NCBI RefSeq assembly: GCF_003058165.1
Contig: NZ_QBUC01000001.1
Coordinates: forward strand, 186,001-250,000
Direction: 5' to 3'
DNA length: 64,000 nt
Origin: Paenisporosarcina sp. OV554
Lineage (GTDB): Bacteria > Bacillota > Bacilli > Bacillales_A > Planococcaceae
Positions 42,909-50,964 of the stretch are shown here, piece after piece. Each line of letters begins with the position of its first letter. The stretch's first letter is position 1. The notes beneath the pieces are model-generated. The model made no database searches. It was given only the letters and a program-made list of their open reading frames with translations, and was not told the origin of the DNA. Position numbers and translations under genes: made by a program.

Positions 42909-44358
42909 ACTTGTATTGATCTCTTTTCCATTTTCTAGATTTTTTCCAAAGACTTTTTGCACCTGTTGTTGCAAGTAAGATGATTGATAGTGAAATACCA
43001 GCTAATGCTGTTATTAATGAAATCCACTCGAAGAACGAATAGCCAGGAACTTTCGACCAATCCGTTTTACCTTTCCAATCTTCGATAACTAAGTTCATTC
43101 CATAAATACCAGAAACCACTGTAAAGACAGTAAGCATGAATAACAACATATTATGCCGTTTATTTGCTTGGTTTTCTTGTGCTCGGTAAAGCTCGTTTAA
43201 TGTTTGTTTCACTTCTTCGTATAAGGTATTCAGATGGAATATTTCATGGTATGTTTGTGTTAATTCTTTTCCTTCGCTTCGCGCAGATACTTCGCCAAAA
43301 TAATAGCGAGCAGAGAATTTCGAAATTAATTCGATTAACTCTTCTACATAATCTTCATCTTGTTTCCATTGAACCTGACTATATTCAAACGACATTCGGA
43401 GCAACATGATCTTATAAAAGTAATGAAGCATTAAATTATAATGATGAGTCCCCATAAATTGTGAAAGTGGTCGATCTAATTGTTGTGGCGATTTTAAGGA
43501 TACTGTAATTTGGGCATGGTCTGAAGTAACCGTATAGGAATCTGGGGCCCAACGATCATGAAGATGCTTATTTAAATAACGCTCTATATATTCTTGATTT
43601 GTACTAGACATAAAGGGTTTTCCTTCGGGATTTTTCCCATCAAGTTGACCCATGCGAAATAAGTGATCATTGCTTATTTGATGTTCACCATCTGTAATGA
43701 AAAAACCTGACGAAAACATACGTTCATCTTCAAAGAAAGGTAGACTTCCGAAATATCCTGCCCGTTTTTCATCATGGATAATGAATGATTTGAGAGAAGG
43801 GCAAAGATAACCGAAAACAAATTCATTTGTCGTATGGAACTGACGATCACCCTTGCGAATTATTGAACCTTTTTCCTCATCGAGTTTTGGTTCTAATACA
43901 CGAAAATGATTCATAAAATCAAGCACTTCGCATAACTTTTCCTTTTCTTGATCCATTTCTGTTCGAATCGTAATTAATCCAATCCCAAATGGACAAACCA
44001 TAATATCAATACTGTTAATTAGAAATGAAAAAGTTGTGTCATGTACTTCTAAAGAGAATGTCTCATTTACTTTCTTGGAAAAACGTAAAAATCCTTGTTG
44101 ATCCGTTCGGAGAGGAAACAATTTATACTCTAAAAAAGGTAAAAAATATTGGTCCAATTCTTCATGTTGAACTTTAATGTTTTCTCCGTAATACTCTTCC
44201 TCTAAATCTCTTTGATCTAGCGAAAAAAAGGTGAAATGATTTTTTCGTAAATGCTCTACAAGATTTCCCCGCTCTTTTTCACGGAAAGAAAATGGAAAAA
44301 GAAAGGTCATGTATGCTTGATTAAGGCACAGAGGATGTATTTTTGTTTGTTCATCCAT
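42907..44358 (-). CDS. CorA-like membrane protein with GMN motif
   Basis: 483 aa. A large soluble N-terminal region (about 1-400) has no motif I recognise, ending in a long helix rich in Glu/Gln (YHEIFHLNTLYEEVKQTLNE, LYRAQENQANKRHN). Two C-terminal helices follow (about 402-420 and 443-465), with GIYGMN at the end of the first. This is the topology and the signature (YGMN) of CorA-family Mg2+/divalent cation channels, but the cytosolic domain is longer and divergent from CorA. Assigned as CorA-like; the transported ion is unknown. Confidence 0.7.
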   Translation of the reverse strand: MDEQTKIHPLCLNQAYMTFLFPFSFREKERGNLVEHLRKNHFTFFSLDQRDLEEEYYGENIKVQHEELDQYFLPFLEYKLFPLRTDQQGFLRFSKKVNETFSLEVHDTTFSFLINSIDIMVCPFGIGLITIRTEMDQEKEKLCEVLDFMNHFRVLEPKLDEEKGSIIRKGDRQFHTTNEFVFGYLCPSLKSFIIHDEKRAGYFGSLPFFEDERMFSSGFFITDGEHQISNDHLFRMGQLDGKNPEGKPFMSSTNQEYIERYLNKHLHDRWAPDSYTVTSDHAQITVSLKSPQQLDRPLSQFMGTHHYNLMLHYFYKIMLLRMSFEYSQVQWKQDEDYVEELIELISKFSARYYFGEVSARSEGKELTQTYHEIFHLNTLYEEVKQTLNELYRAQENQANKRHNMLLFMLTVFTVVSGIYGMNLVIEDWKGKTDWSKVPGYSFFEWISLITALAGISLSIILLATTGAKSLWKKSRKWKRDQYK

Positions 44359-44428
44359 TTTAAAAGACCTCCACTATTGTTCCTACCTTTATATATGTTA
44401 CCATGAAATGAAGAAGGGAGTGACAGTT

Positions 44429-44698
44429 GTGGAGAGATCAATGATGTTATTTTTAGATCCTAAAGAACGCAAACATACATCTAGACAAAAACAAATAGAA
44501 AACTCATTTTTACTAATAAATGAACGTGTCATTGCAATTGAAGAGCTTCGAGATTATTGTAATGATTGTTTTGAGCCGCTGTCATATCATGAAAAATATG
44601 ATACTTGTTACTGCGAACCTTGCAATGTTTGGAAAGAGGAAGATTGTACTGACCCTACATGTGAATATTGCCTAAAGAGACCTGAGCGACCTTTCTAA
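44429..44698 (+). CDS. Small Cys-rich (zinc-ribbon-like) protein
   Basis: About 89 aa from GTG 44429, with AAGGGAG 8 nt upstream. ATG 44408 is in frame but precedes that site. The basic N-terminus (DPKERKHTSRQKQIENSF) is followed by a Cys-rich C-terminus: YCNDC, TCYCEPC, DCTDPTCEYC, giving four CxxC/CxC pairs that could hold one or two zinc ions. Family not recognised. Divergent from the CorA-like gene; start sites are 50-70 bp apart. Confidence 0.65.
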   Translation: MERSMMLFLDPKERKHTSRQKQIENSFLLINERVIAIEELRDYCNDCFEPLSYHEKYDTCYCEPCNVWKEEDCTDPTCEYCLKRPERPF

Positions 44699-44722
44699 TA
44701 AGGTAGTTTAGGTCTTTCTTTA
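44674..44722 (+). terminator. Possible terminator
   Basis: AGACCTgaGCgACCTT, loop TCTAAT, AAGGTaGtTTAGGTCT then TTCTTT. Imperfect stem overlapping the end of the Cys-rich gene. Confidence 0.45.
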
Positions 44723-44843
44723 GATGAATGATTTTTTTGCATACTGAACATACTAAACATTCGACACGAATTGGACGAAAAGACTGTATTAAGAATGTTT
44801 ATGAATGCCGATAAATTGCATTGCAAGAAGGTATTTGTTATTC

Positions 44844-44871
44844 TTGAAATTGTGCTAAATGCGAATACAAT
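44844..44871 (+). promoter_or_regulatory. Sigma-A type promoter of ykuU
   Basis: TTGAAA (44844-44849), 16-bp spacer, TACAAT (44866-44871), 35 nt before the ykuU start. No clear PerR box was seen. Confidence 0.6.
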
Positions 44872-44906
44872 TCGTTGGCAGATTAATTTTCCTTGGAGGT
44901 TTTTAC

Positions 44907-45449
44907 ATGACAGAACGTATGGTAGGTAAACAAGCACCTCGTTTTACTATGGACGCAGTGCTAGCAGATAAGTCTTTCGGGAAAGTAAGCTTAGAAGAAA
45001 ATATGAAACAAGATAAATGGACTGTATTGTTCTTTTATCCAATGGATTTCACTTTTGTATGCCCAACTGAAATCACAGCGATGTCAGATCGCTACGATGA
45101 GTTCGAAGATTTAGACGCTGAAATCATTGGCGTTTCAACTGATACAATTCACACACATTTAGCTTGGATTAACACAGCTCGTCAAGACAACGGTTTAGGC
45201 GAACTTAAATATTCATTAGCTGCTGACACAAATCACGTGATTTCTCGTGAATATGGCGTGTTAATTGAAGAAGAAGGAATTGCATTACGTGGTCTTTTCA
45301 TCATCAATCCTGAAGGTGAAATGCAATATCAAACAGTGTTCCATAATAATATTGGCCGTGATGTAGATGAAACTCTACGTGTATTACAAGCCCTTCAAAC
45401 TGGTGGTCTTTGTCCTGCAAACTGGCGCCCAGGTCAAAAAACACTTTAA
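44907..45449 (+). CDS. ykuU: 2-Cys peroxiredoxin YkuU
   Basis: 180 aa from ATG 44907 (GGAGGT 6 nt upstream); the 16 codons before it are not translated by this site. Peroxidatic Cys in FYPMDFTFVCPTEI near residue 52 and resolving Cys in GGLCPANW near 170: a typical 2-Cys AhpC/Prx1 enzyme. It reduces peroxides, with electrons probably from a thioredoxin-like partner; YkuV is coded next. Confidence 0.93.
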   Translation: MTERMVGKQAPRFTMDAVLADKSFGKVSLEENMKQDKWTVLFFYPMDFTFVCPTEITAMSDRYDEFEDLDAEIIGVSTDTIHTHLAWINTARQDNGLGELKYSLAADTNHVISREYGVLIEEEGIALRGLFIINPEGEMQYQTVFHNNIGRDVDETLRVLQALQTGGLCPANWRPGQKTL

Positions 45450-45544
45450 TCATTAATAAAAAAGGTTCATCGAATTCTTATTAGCTTTGGGGTTACTTAG
45501 CTATTTGGGTTTTTCTAAATACGCTTTTTAATTAGACACCAACG

Positions 45545-45581
45545 ATTCCCCACGCATACGATACGCAGTGGGGAATTTTTA
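45545..45581 (+). terminator. Rho-independent terminator
   Basis: ATTCCCCAC, 14-nt loop, GTGGGGAAT then T4. It lies between ykuU and ykuV and may limit readthrough. Confidence 0.8.
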
Positions 45582-45606
45582 TTTGTATGAATTAGGAGGA
45601 ATTAAG

Positions 45607-46059
45607 ATGAAATTACGCTCACCCATGCCCGACTTATCCGGCGCTACTGCATGGTTAAATGGAGAAGTTTCAAATAACCAATTAATCGGCAGCAAACCAA
45701 CTCTAATTCACTTTTGGTCAGTTAGTTGTGGCCTATGTAAAGAAGCAATGCCAGAAGTGAATGCTTTTCGTGACCAATACAAAAAGGAATTAAATGTTAT
45801 TGCTGTTCATATGCCACGATCTGAAAAAGACATGGACTTAACAGATATTAAAGAAGTCGCTGCTCAACATGACATTACTCAACCAATTTTTGTTGATAAT
45901 GATATGAAATTAACAGACGCATTTGATAATCAATATGTACCAGCTTATTACGTATTTGATAAAGATGGTCAACTTCGTCATTTCCAAGCGGGCGGTAGTG
46001 GAATGAAAATGCTAGAAAAACGTGTAAACCGAGTTTTAGATGAAATGCGCAACGCCTAA
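45607..46059 (+). CDS. ykuV: Thioredoxin-like thiol-disulfide oxidoreductase YkuV
   Basis: 150 aa from ATG 45607 (AGGAGG 8 nt upstream). Thioredoxin fold with active site WSVSCGLCKEAMPEV (CxxC = CGLC; the B. subtilis protein has CHLC) and cis-Pro in QYVPAYYVFD. No signal peptide, so it is cytosolic. B. subtilis YkuV is a disulfide reductase coded next to YkuU, as here. Confidence 0.92.
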   Translation: MKLRSPMPDLSGATAWLNGEVSNNQLIGSKPTLIHFWSVSCGLCKEAMPEVNAFRDQYKKELNVIAVHMPRSEKDMDLTDIKEVAAQHDITQPIFVDNDMKLTDAFDNQYVPAYYVFDKDGQLRHFQAGGSGMKMLEKRVNRVLDEMRNA

Positions 46060-46284
46060 AAACATTTATGAAAAATAAAAGTGCCCGGCACCGAGGAATT
46101 TTTGGACGTTTTATGTCCCTCATTTCCCATCGGAGCTAGGGCTTTTTTTATGTCCGCGTTAATGATTACTCCTAACTTAAGAGAAAATTTAGATTTAATG
46201 AAAATATCAGTCAAAAGGGGGTGGTCTTTTATTTCGGAATTCGTTATATTTAATACTATGTCTTTTGAATTAGGGGGAACCAGT

Positions 46285-48030
46285 TTGGAAATTTTTAAAA
46301 AATTAAAGGATTACTACTGGCCAAATAAACATCTATTCTTTTGGTCTTTGTTCATGCTTTTGATTACCTTGTTAATTACAGTTTCATATCCAATTATTTT
46401 ACAGCAAACGATTGACCGAGTTATTAAAGAACAGCAGTATGATTTAGCATGGTCACTCGCTGGGATTTTTATGGCACTTATGATTGTTAAAGGAATAGCG
46501 ACCTATATAGGGCAATATACCGGTGATATGTTCGGTATTCGCTCAGTATATGAATTGCGAAATGCGTTATATGCGAAGTTACAACGGTTGCCATTCAGCT
46601 ATTACGATAATGCGAAAACCGGGGATTTAATGTCTCGTTTAACAGCAGATGTTGAGGGATTCCGATTTTTCTTATCGTTTGGATTCGTTGAGTTATTTCG
46701 ATTAATTTTCCTTGTGTCTGTATCATTATGCGTCATGTTTTCTTATTCTGTACCTTTGACGTTTGTTTCAATGGCTGCAATGCCGTTGTTAATCGTTGCC
46801 GTGTTCCGCTTTGATAAAAAAGTACATCCTGCATTTCGGGATATTCGTAAATCATTTGGTAAGTTAAATACAAATGTTCAAGAAAACATTAGCGGGATTC
46901 ATACTGTCAAGTCACTTTCTCGAGAATCATTTCAAATTAACAAATTTAACGACTCAAATGGTGATTATAAAGATCGTTACTTGTTTACGACGGAAATTTG
47001 GGCAAAATACTTTCCAGTTATGGAGTTCCTCGGCAATATTAGCGTAGTCTTCTTATTCGGTTATGGTGGCTACCTAGTTATGAATAACCAATTATCTGTT
47101 GGAGCACTTGTCGCGTTTTACAGCTTACTTGGCTACATCATTTTCCCAATTATGAACTTAGGTTTTACAGTCAACTTGTTTTCTCAATCCAAAGCATCAG
47201 GAGAACGACTATTAGAAGTTTTAGAAGCTCCAGAACCCATTCATTCTAAGAAAAATGCTGTGGACGGTTCAGGTATGAAGGGACATGTCGCTTTTGAAAA
47301 TGTCACACTTCAATATCGTGAAGAGGACCAAGTCGCACTAAAGGATGTAAATCTTGTAGTAAAAGCTGGCAGACAGATCGGCTTAATTGGAGCCACTGGT
47401 TCAGGTAAAACAAGTTTAACTCAATTGTTAACACGATTTTATGAACCGACTGAAGGACATGTCAAAATTGATGGCATTCCGGTTGAGGATTATACATTAT
47501 CATCGTTACGTTCAAAAATCGGCTTTGTTTTACAAGAGTCATTTTTATTCTCTTCTTCAATTAAAGCTAATATTTCGTATGGACGTCCAGACGCTTCAAT
47601 GGAAGAAATTATTGACTCTGCTAAACGCGCAAATGCACATGATTTTATCATGGAATTGCCAGATGCATATGATACGATGCTTGGGGAGCGGGGACTAGGC
47701 TTATCGGGTGGGCAAAAACAACGTATTGCGATTGCGCGTGCGCTATGTCAAAACCCGGCCATTTTAATTTTGGATGACGCAACTAGTGCAGTTGATATGA
47801 AAACAGAGCTTCATATTCAACAAGCACTTGAAGAAGTCATGAAAGACCGCACAACATTTATCATTGCTCACCGAATCTCATCCGTAAAACATGCAGATGA
47901 GTTAATTGTCTTTGAACATGGCAAAATCGTTCAACGAGGCACACATGAGCAGTTAATTAATCAGACAGGTCTTTACAAACGTATATATGAAATTCAATAC
48001 AAAGATCAGCTTGAAAATATTTATGCATAG
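46285..48030 (+). CDS. yknU: ABC exporter half, degenerate subunit YknU
   Basis: 581 aa from TTG 46285, with AGGGGG 7 nt upstream. The frame is open to 46081, but that region is a non-coding leader and ATG 46258 has no ribosome site. Six-helix ABC membrane domain, then the ATPase: Walker A GATGSGKTS near 370, signature LSGGQKQRIAIARAL, and Walker B ILILDDATSA, with Asp in place of the catalytic Glu. It forms a heterodimer with YknV. Length matches B. subtilis YknU (585 aa). Confidence 0.9.
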   Translation: MEIFKKLKDYYWPNKHLFFWSLFMLLITLLITVSYPIILQQTIDRVIKEQQYDLAWSLAGIFMALMIVKGIATYIGQYTGDMFGIRSVYELRNALYAKLQRLPFSYYDNAKTGDLMSRLTADVEGFRFFLSFGFVELFRLIFLVSVSLCVMFSYSVPLTFVSMAAMPLLIVAVFRFDKKVHPAFRDIRKSFGKLNTNVQENISGIHTVKSLSRESFQINKFNDSNGDYKDRYLFTTEIWAKYFPVMEFLGNISVVFLFGYGGYLVMNNQLSVGALVAFYSLLGYIIFPIMNLGFTVNLFSQSKASGERLLEVLEAPEPIHSKKNAVDGSGMKGHVAFENVTLQYREEDQVALKDVNLVVKAGRQIGLIGATGSGKTSLTQLLTRFYEPTEGHVKIDGIPVEDYTLSSLRSKIGFVLQESFLFSSSIKANISYGRPDASMEEIIDSAKRANAHDFIMELPDAYDTMLGERGLGLSGGQKQRIAIARALCQNPAILILDDATSAVDMKTELHIQQALEEVMKDRTTFIIAHRISSVKHADELIVFEHGKIVQRGTHEQLINQTGLYKRIYEIQYKDQLENIYA

Positions 48031-48045
48031 AAAGGCGGAATCATC

Positions 48046-49860
48046 ATGACAAAACAAATTAATCCCAGTGTATTAAAAAGATTCCGCTACTCTACGGATG
48101 ATGTAATTGATGCACCATTTAACTGGTCCCAACTAGCTCGTTTATTTACGTATGTAAAACCTTATTCACGTTCATTACTGCCGAAAGCTTTCATAGCAGT
48201 AACGATAACCACACTTATTCGACTACTAATCCCCATATTAATAGGGGTATATGTCATAGATCGAGCATTAGAAACGAAAGATGTTGAATTGCTTTCGATT
48301 CTCGTAGGAACAATTGCGGTGCTGTATGTGGTTAATACAATTGCCAACCGATATCGTATACGATGGATGAATGAACTTGGTCAAAATGTAATTTACGATT
48401 TAAGGAAACATTTATTTACTCATGTACAATGGCTATCGCATAGATTTTTCGATCAACGGTCAGCGGGTTCGATTCTCGTTCGAATCATGAACGATATTAA
48501 CTCGCTTCAAGAGTTATTTACTAATGGAGTCATTAACTTGTTGATGGATATACTTTTACTTATGGGTGTCCTCATCATTTTATTTACGCTTAGTCCACCA
48601 CTTGCCTTAGCAGTTCTCGTTATTTTGCCAATGATGTTCTTTATTTCAACGACGTTACGCAAAAACATTCGTCGTTCATGGCAAGATGTACGTATGAAAC
48701 AAGCGAAAATTAACTCTCATTTGAATGAAAGTATTCAAGGAATGCGTATTACTCAATCGTTTACACAAGAAAATGAAAATATGGCCTTCTTTAACGGCAT
48801 TAATGAAGAAAGTTTTGAATCATGGCGTGTAGCAACGAAAAAGAACTCCATGTTCCGTCCGTTTGTTGAAATGACCAATGCCATTGGTTCCGTAGTATTG
48901 ATTATTTACGGTGCCTACTTGATTAAAAATGGTCAATTAGATCTTGGTGCTTTCGTTGCTTTTGCTTTTTACCTCGGGATGTTCTGGGAACCTATTTCTC
49001 GACTGGGCATGGTGTATAACCAATTATTAATGGGGATGGCTTCATCAGAACGTATCTTCGAGTTCTTAGATGAGCAACCACTTGTAAATGACAAAAAGAA
49101 TCCTATAAAAATTGGTCAATTACAAGGTCACGTTAAATTTGAAGATGTTCAATTTGGTTATGAAAAAGACCGCTTAGCTTTAAAAGGGATATCGCTTGAA
49201 ATGAAAGCAGGAGAGACGGTGGCTCTTGTAGGACATACAGGATCTGGTAAAACGACAATTGCCAACTTAGTGTCTCGTTTTTATGACCCGACCAGCGGCG
49301 TTGTTAAAATGGATGGAAATGATATTCGCGATTTGTCATTAAGTGATTTGAGGGAACAAATTAGTATTGTTTTGCAAGAAACATTTATTTTCTCCGGAAC
49401 CATTATGGACAATATTCGCTTTGGTAACCCTCATGCAAAAGATGAAGAAGTAATAGAGGCAGCACAAGCAGTTGGAGCAAATCGCTTTATTGACCGGTTA
49501 TCTAATGGCTATGAAACTGAAGTTGAAGAACGAGGAAATATATTATCAGTTGGTGAAAGGCAGTTGCTGTCATTTGCACGTGCACTCCTTGCAAACCCAC
49601 GGATCATTATTTTAGACGAGGCAACAGCGTCCATTGATACGGAAACCGAACTTCAAATTCAACAGGCATTACGTACGCTTTTGAAGGACAGAACGGCAAT
49701 TATGATTGCACACCGATTATCTACAATTCGAGAAGCAAATCAGATTATTGTTTTAGAGAATGGAAGTGTTCTTGAATGTGGAAATCATGATTCGTTAATG
49801 AAAGATAGAGGACATTACCACCAGTTGGTCATGTCCCAATTTGGAGACATAGCAAACTGA
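48046..49860 (+). CDS. yknV: ABC exporter half, catalytic subunit YknV
   Basis: 604 aa, the same length as B. subtilis YknV. Six-helix domain, then Walker A GHTGSGKTT near 396, Walker B IIILDEATASID with the catalytic Glu, and switch His in IAHRLST. Its signature is LSVGERQLLS, not LSGGQ. Together with YknU this gives one consensus ATP site (YknV Walker B with the YknU LSGGQ) and one degenerate site, as in BmrCD and TM287/288. AAAGGCGG precedes the ATG, 15 bp after yknU. Substrate unknown. Confidence 0.9.
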   Translation: MTKQINPSVLKRFRYSTDDVIDAPFNWSQLARLFTYVKPYSRSLLPKAFIAVTITTLIRLLIPILIGVYVIDRALETKDVELLSILVGTIAVLYVVNTIANRYRIRWMNELGQNVIYDLRKHLFTHVQWLSHRFFDQRSAGSILVRIMNDINSLQELFTNGVINLLMDILLLMGVLIILFTLSPPLALAVLVILPMMFFISTTLRKNIRRSWQDVRMKQAKINSHLNESIQGMRITQSFTQENENMAFFNGINEESFESWRVATKKNSMFRPFVEMTNAIGSVVLIIYGAYLIKNGQLDLGAFVAFAFYLGMFWEPISRLGMVYNQLLMGMASSERIFEFLDEQPLVNDKKNPIKIGQLQGHVKFEDVQFGYEKDRLALKGISLEMKAGETVALVGHTGSGKTTIANLVSRFYDPTSGVVKMDGNDIRDLSLSDLREQISIVLQETFIFSGTIMDNIRFGNPHAKDEEVIEAAQAVGANRFIDRLSNGYETEVEERGNILSVGERQLLSFARALLANPRIIILDEATASIDTETELQIQQALRTLLKDRTAIMIAHRLSTIREANQIIVLENGSVLECGNHDSLMKDRGHYHQLVMSQFGDIAN

Positions 49861-49862
49861 AT

Positions 49863-49891
49863 TTGAGCGACTTTCAAAGTTGTGATACACT
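49863..49891 (+). promoter_or_regulatory. Sigma-A type promoter of ktrC
   Basis: TTGAGC (49863-49868), 17-bp spacer, TACACT (49886-49891), 31 nt before the ATG. A short palindrome CCGTACGG and the SD GGAGG follow. Confidence 0.65.
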
Positions 49892-49922
49892 ATGTCCATT
49901 CGTACCGTACGGAGGTTGAAAG

Positions 49923-50582
49923 ATGAAAAAAGAATTTGTAGTTATTGGGTTAGGTCGCTTCGGCGGAAGTATTGTTCGCGAGCTTATCGATCAAGGTGCA
50001 GACGTCATGGCCATTGATAAATTTGCGGACCGTGTAGATGAATTTGCGTCTATTGCAACACAAGCAATCGTAGCAGATACAACAGATGAATCAGTATTAA
50101 AATCGCTAGGAATTCGAAACTTTGAACATGTCATTGTGGCGATTGGTGAAGACATACAATCTAGTATTTTAACAACATTAATGTTAAAAGAAATAGGCGT
50201 AAATAAGATCACTGTCAAAGCTCAAAATGATTATCATGAAAAAGTATTACGAAAAATAGGTGCTGACCAAGTGGTGCATCCAGAACGAGACATGGGCATT
50301 AGAATTGCCAACAACATTATGACAAATAATGTCCTTGACTATTTAGAGCTGTCGGATGAACACTCAATTATGGAGATAAAAGCGAATGAAATATTGGCGG
50401 GTTCTACATTAATTGACCTTGATATTCGAGCGAAATATGGAATAAACATTGTCGGCATTAAACGTGGAACAGAAATTCTGGTATCACCACAAGCAGACGA
50501 GAAAATCCTTATTAATGACGTCTTAATCGTCATAGGTGCAGATGCAGATATAATTCGCTTCGAAAAAAAGGCAATGCACTAA
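49923..50582 (+). CDS. ktrC: RCK (TrkA-family) K+ uptake regulator KtrC
   Basis: 219 aa. RCK_N Rossmann domain FVVIGLGRFGGSIVREL with the conserved Asp in DVMAIDKFADRVDEF, then an RCK_C domain (about 135-219). It gates the KtrB/KtrD channel by binding nucleotides through RCK_N; in B. subtilis and S. aureus the RCK_C domain binds c-di-AMP, which closes the channel. Position just before rnjA matches B. subtilis ykqB (ktrC). Confidence 0.93.
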   Translation: MKKEFVVIGLGRFGGSIVRELIDQGADVMAIDKFADRVDEFASIATQAIVADTTDESVLKSLGIRNFEHVIVAIGEDIQSSILTTLMLKEIGVNKITVKAQNDYHEKVLRKIGADQVVHPERDMGIRIANNIMTNNVLDYLELSDEHSIMEIKANEILAGSTLIDLDIRAKYGINIVGIKRGTEILVSPQADEKILINDVLIVIGADADIIRFEKKAMH

Positions 50583-50676
50583 AGAAAAGCGGAGCTGGCC
50601 ACTCTAGACCGACACCTGCCCTAGAATGATTATCGATCTTGAAGAGGGAACCATTTCCTGGGAAATAGCGCCAAAT

Positions 50677-50708
50677 AAAAACACTACCGAATAGCGGTAG
50701 TGTTTTTA
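50677..50708 (+). terminator. Rho-independent terminator
   Basis: AAAACACTACCG, loop AATAG, CGGTAGTGTTTTT, about 95 bp after ktrC. The 382-bp gap to rnjA otherwise holds a GC-rich stretch beginning AAAGCGGAGCTGGCC and the rnjA terminator. Confidence 0.85.
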
Positions 50709-50909
50709 TTCATATATTTATACATTAGCTAGCTTTTATATCTATGCTTGGCTAATGCTTTCAAGACGTATGTACTAAGACCATTCTAGTGTCGACCGTG
50801 TTTAAATAGTTTCACCTGATTTTGAATATTAATCTATATAAGAGTAGCGAACTTAATTTTTTAAAACTTGGGGTCAGCGGTAGTGCAAGCTGGACTTTGC
50901 CATTAGACA

Positions 50910-50956
50910 AAAAAGCTGTGCAGAGTATCACAAAATGTGATATCTGCACAGCTTTT
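50910..50956 (-). terminator. Long-stem terminator of rnjA
   Basis: AAAAGCTGTGCAGA...TCTGCACAGCTTTTT on the minus strand, with a nested ATCACA/TGTGAT pair. Stem about 22 bp in all. Confidence 0.85.
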
Positions 50957-50964
50957 GCTATTTA

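Noticed and set aside
46081-46284. N-terminal extension of YknU (68 codons)
   Set aside because: The leader includes a GTGCCCGGCACC palindromic motif and hairpin-like DNA; TTG 46285 has AGGGGG at the right distance and gives the family's usual length.
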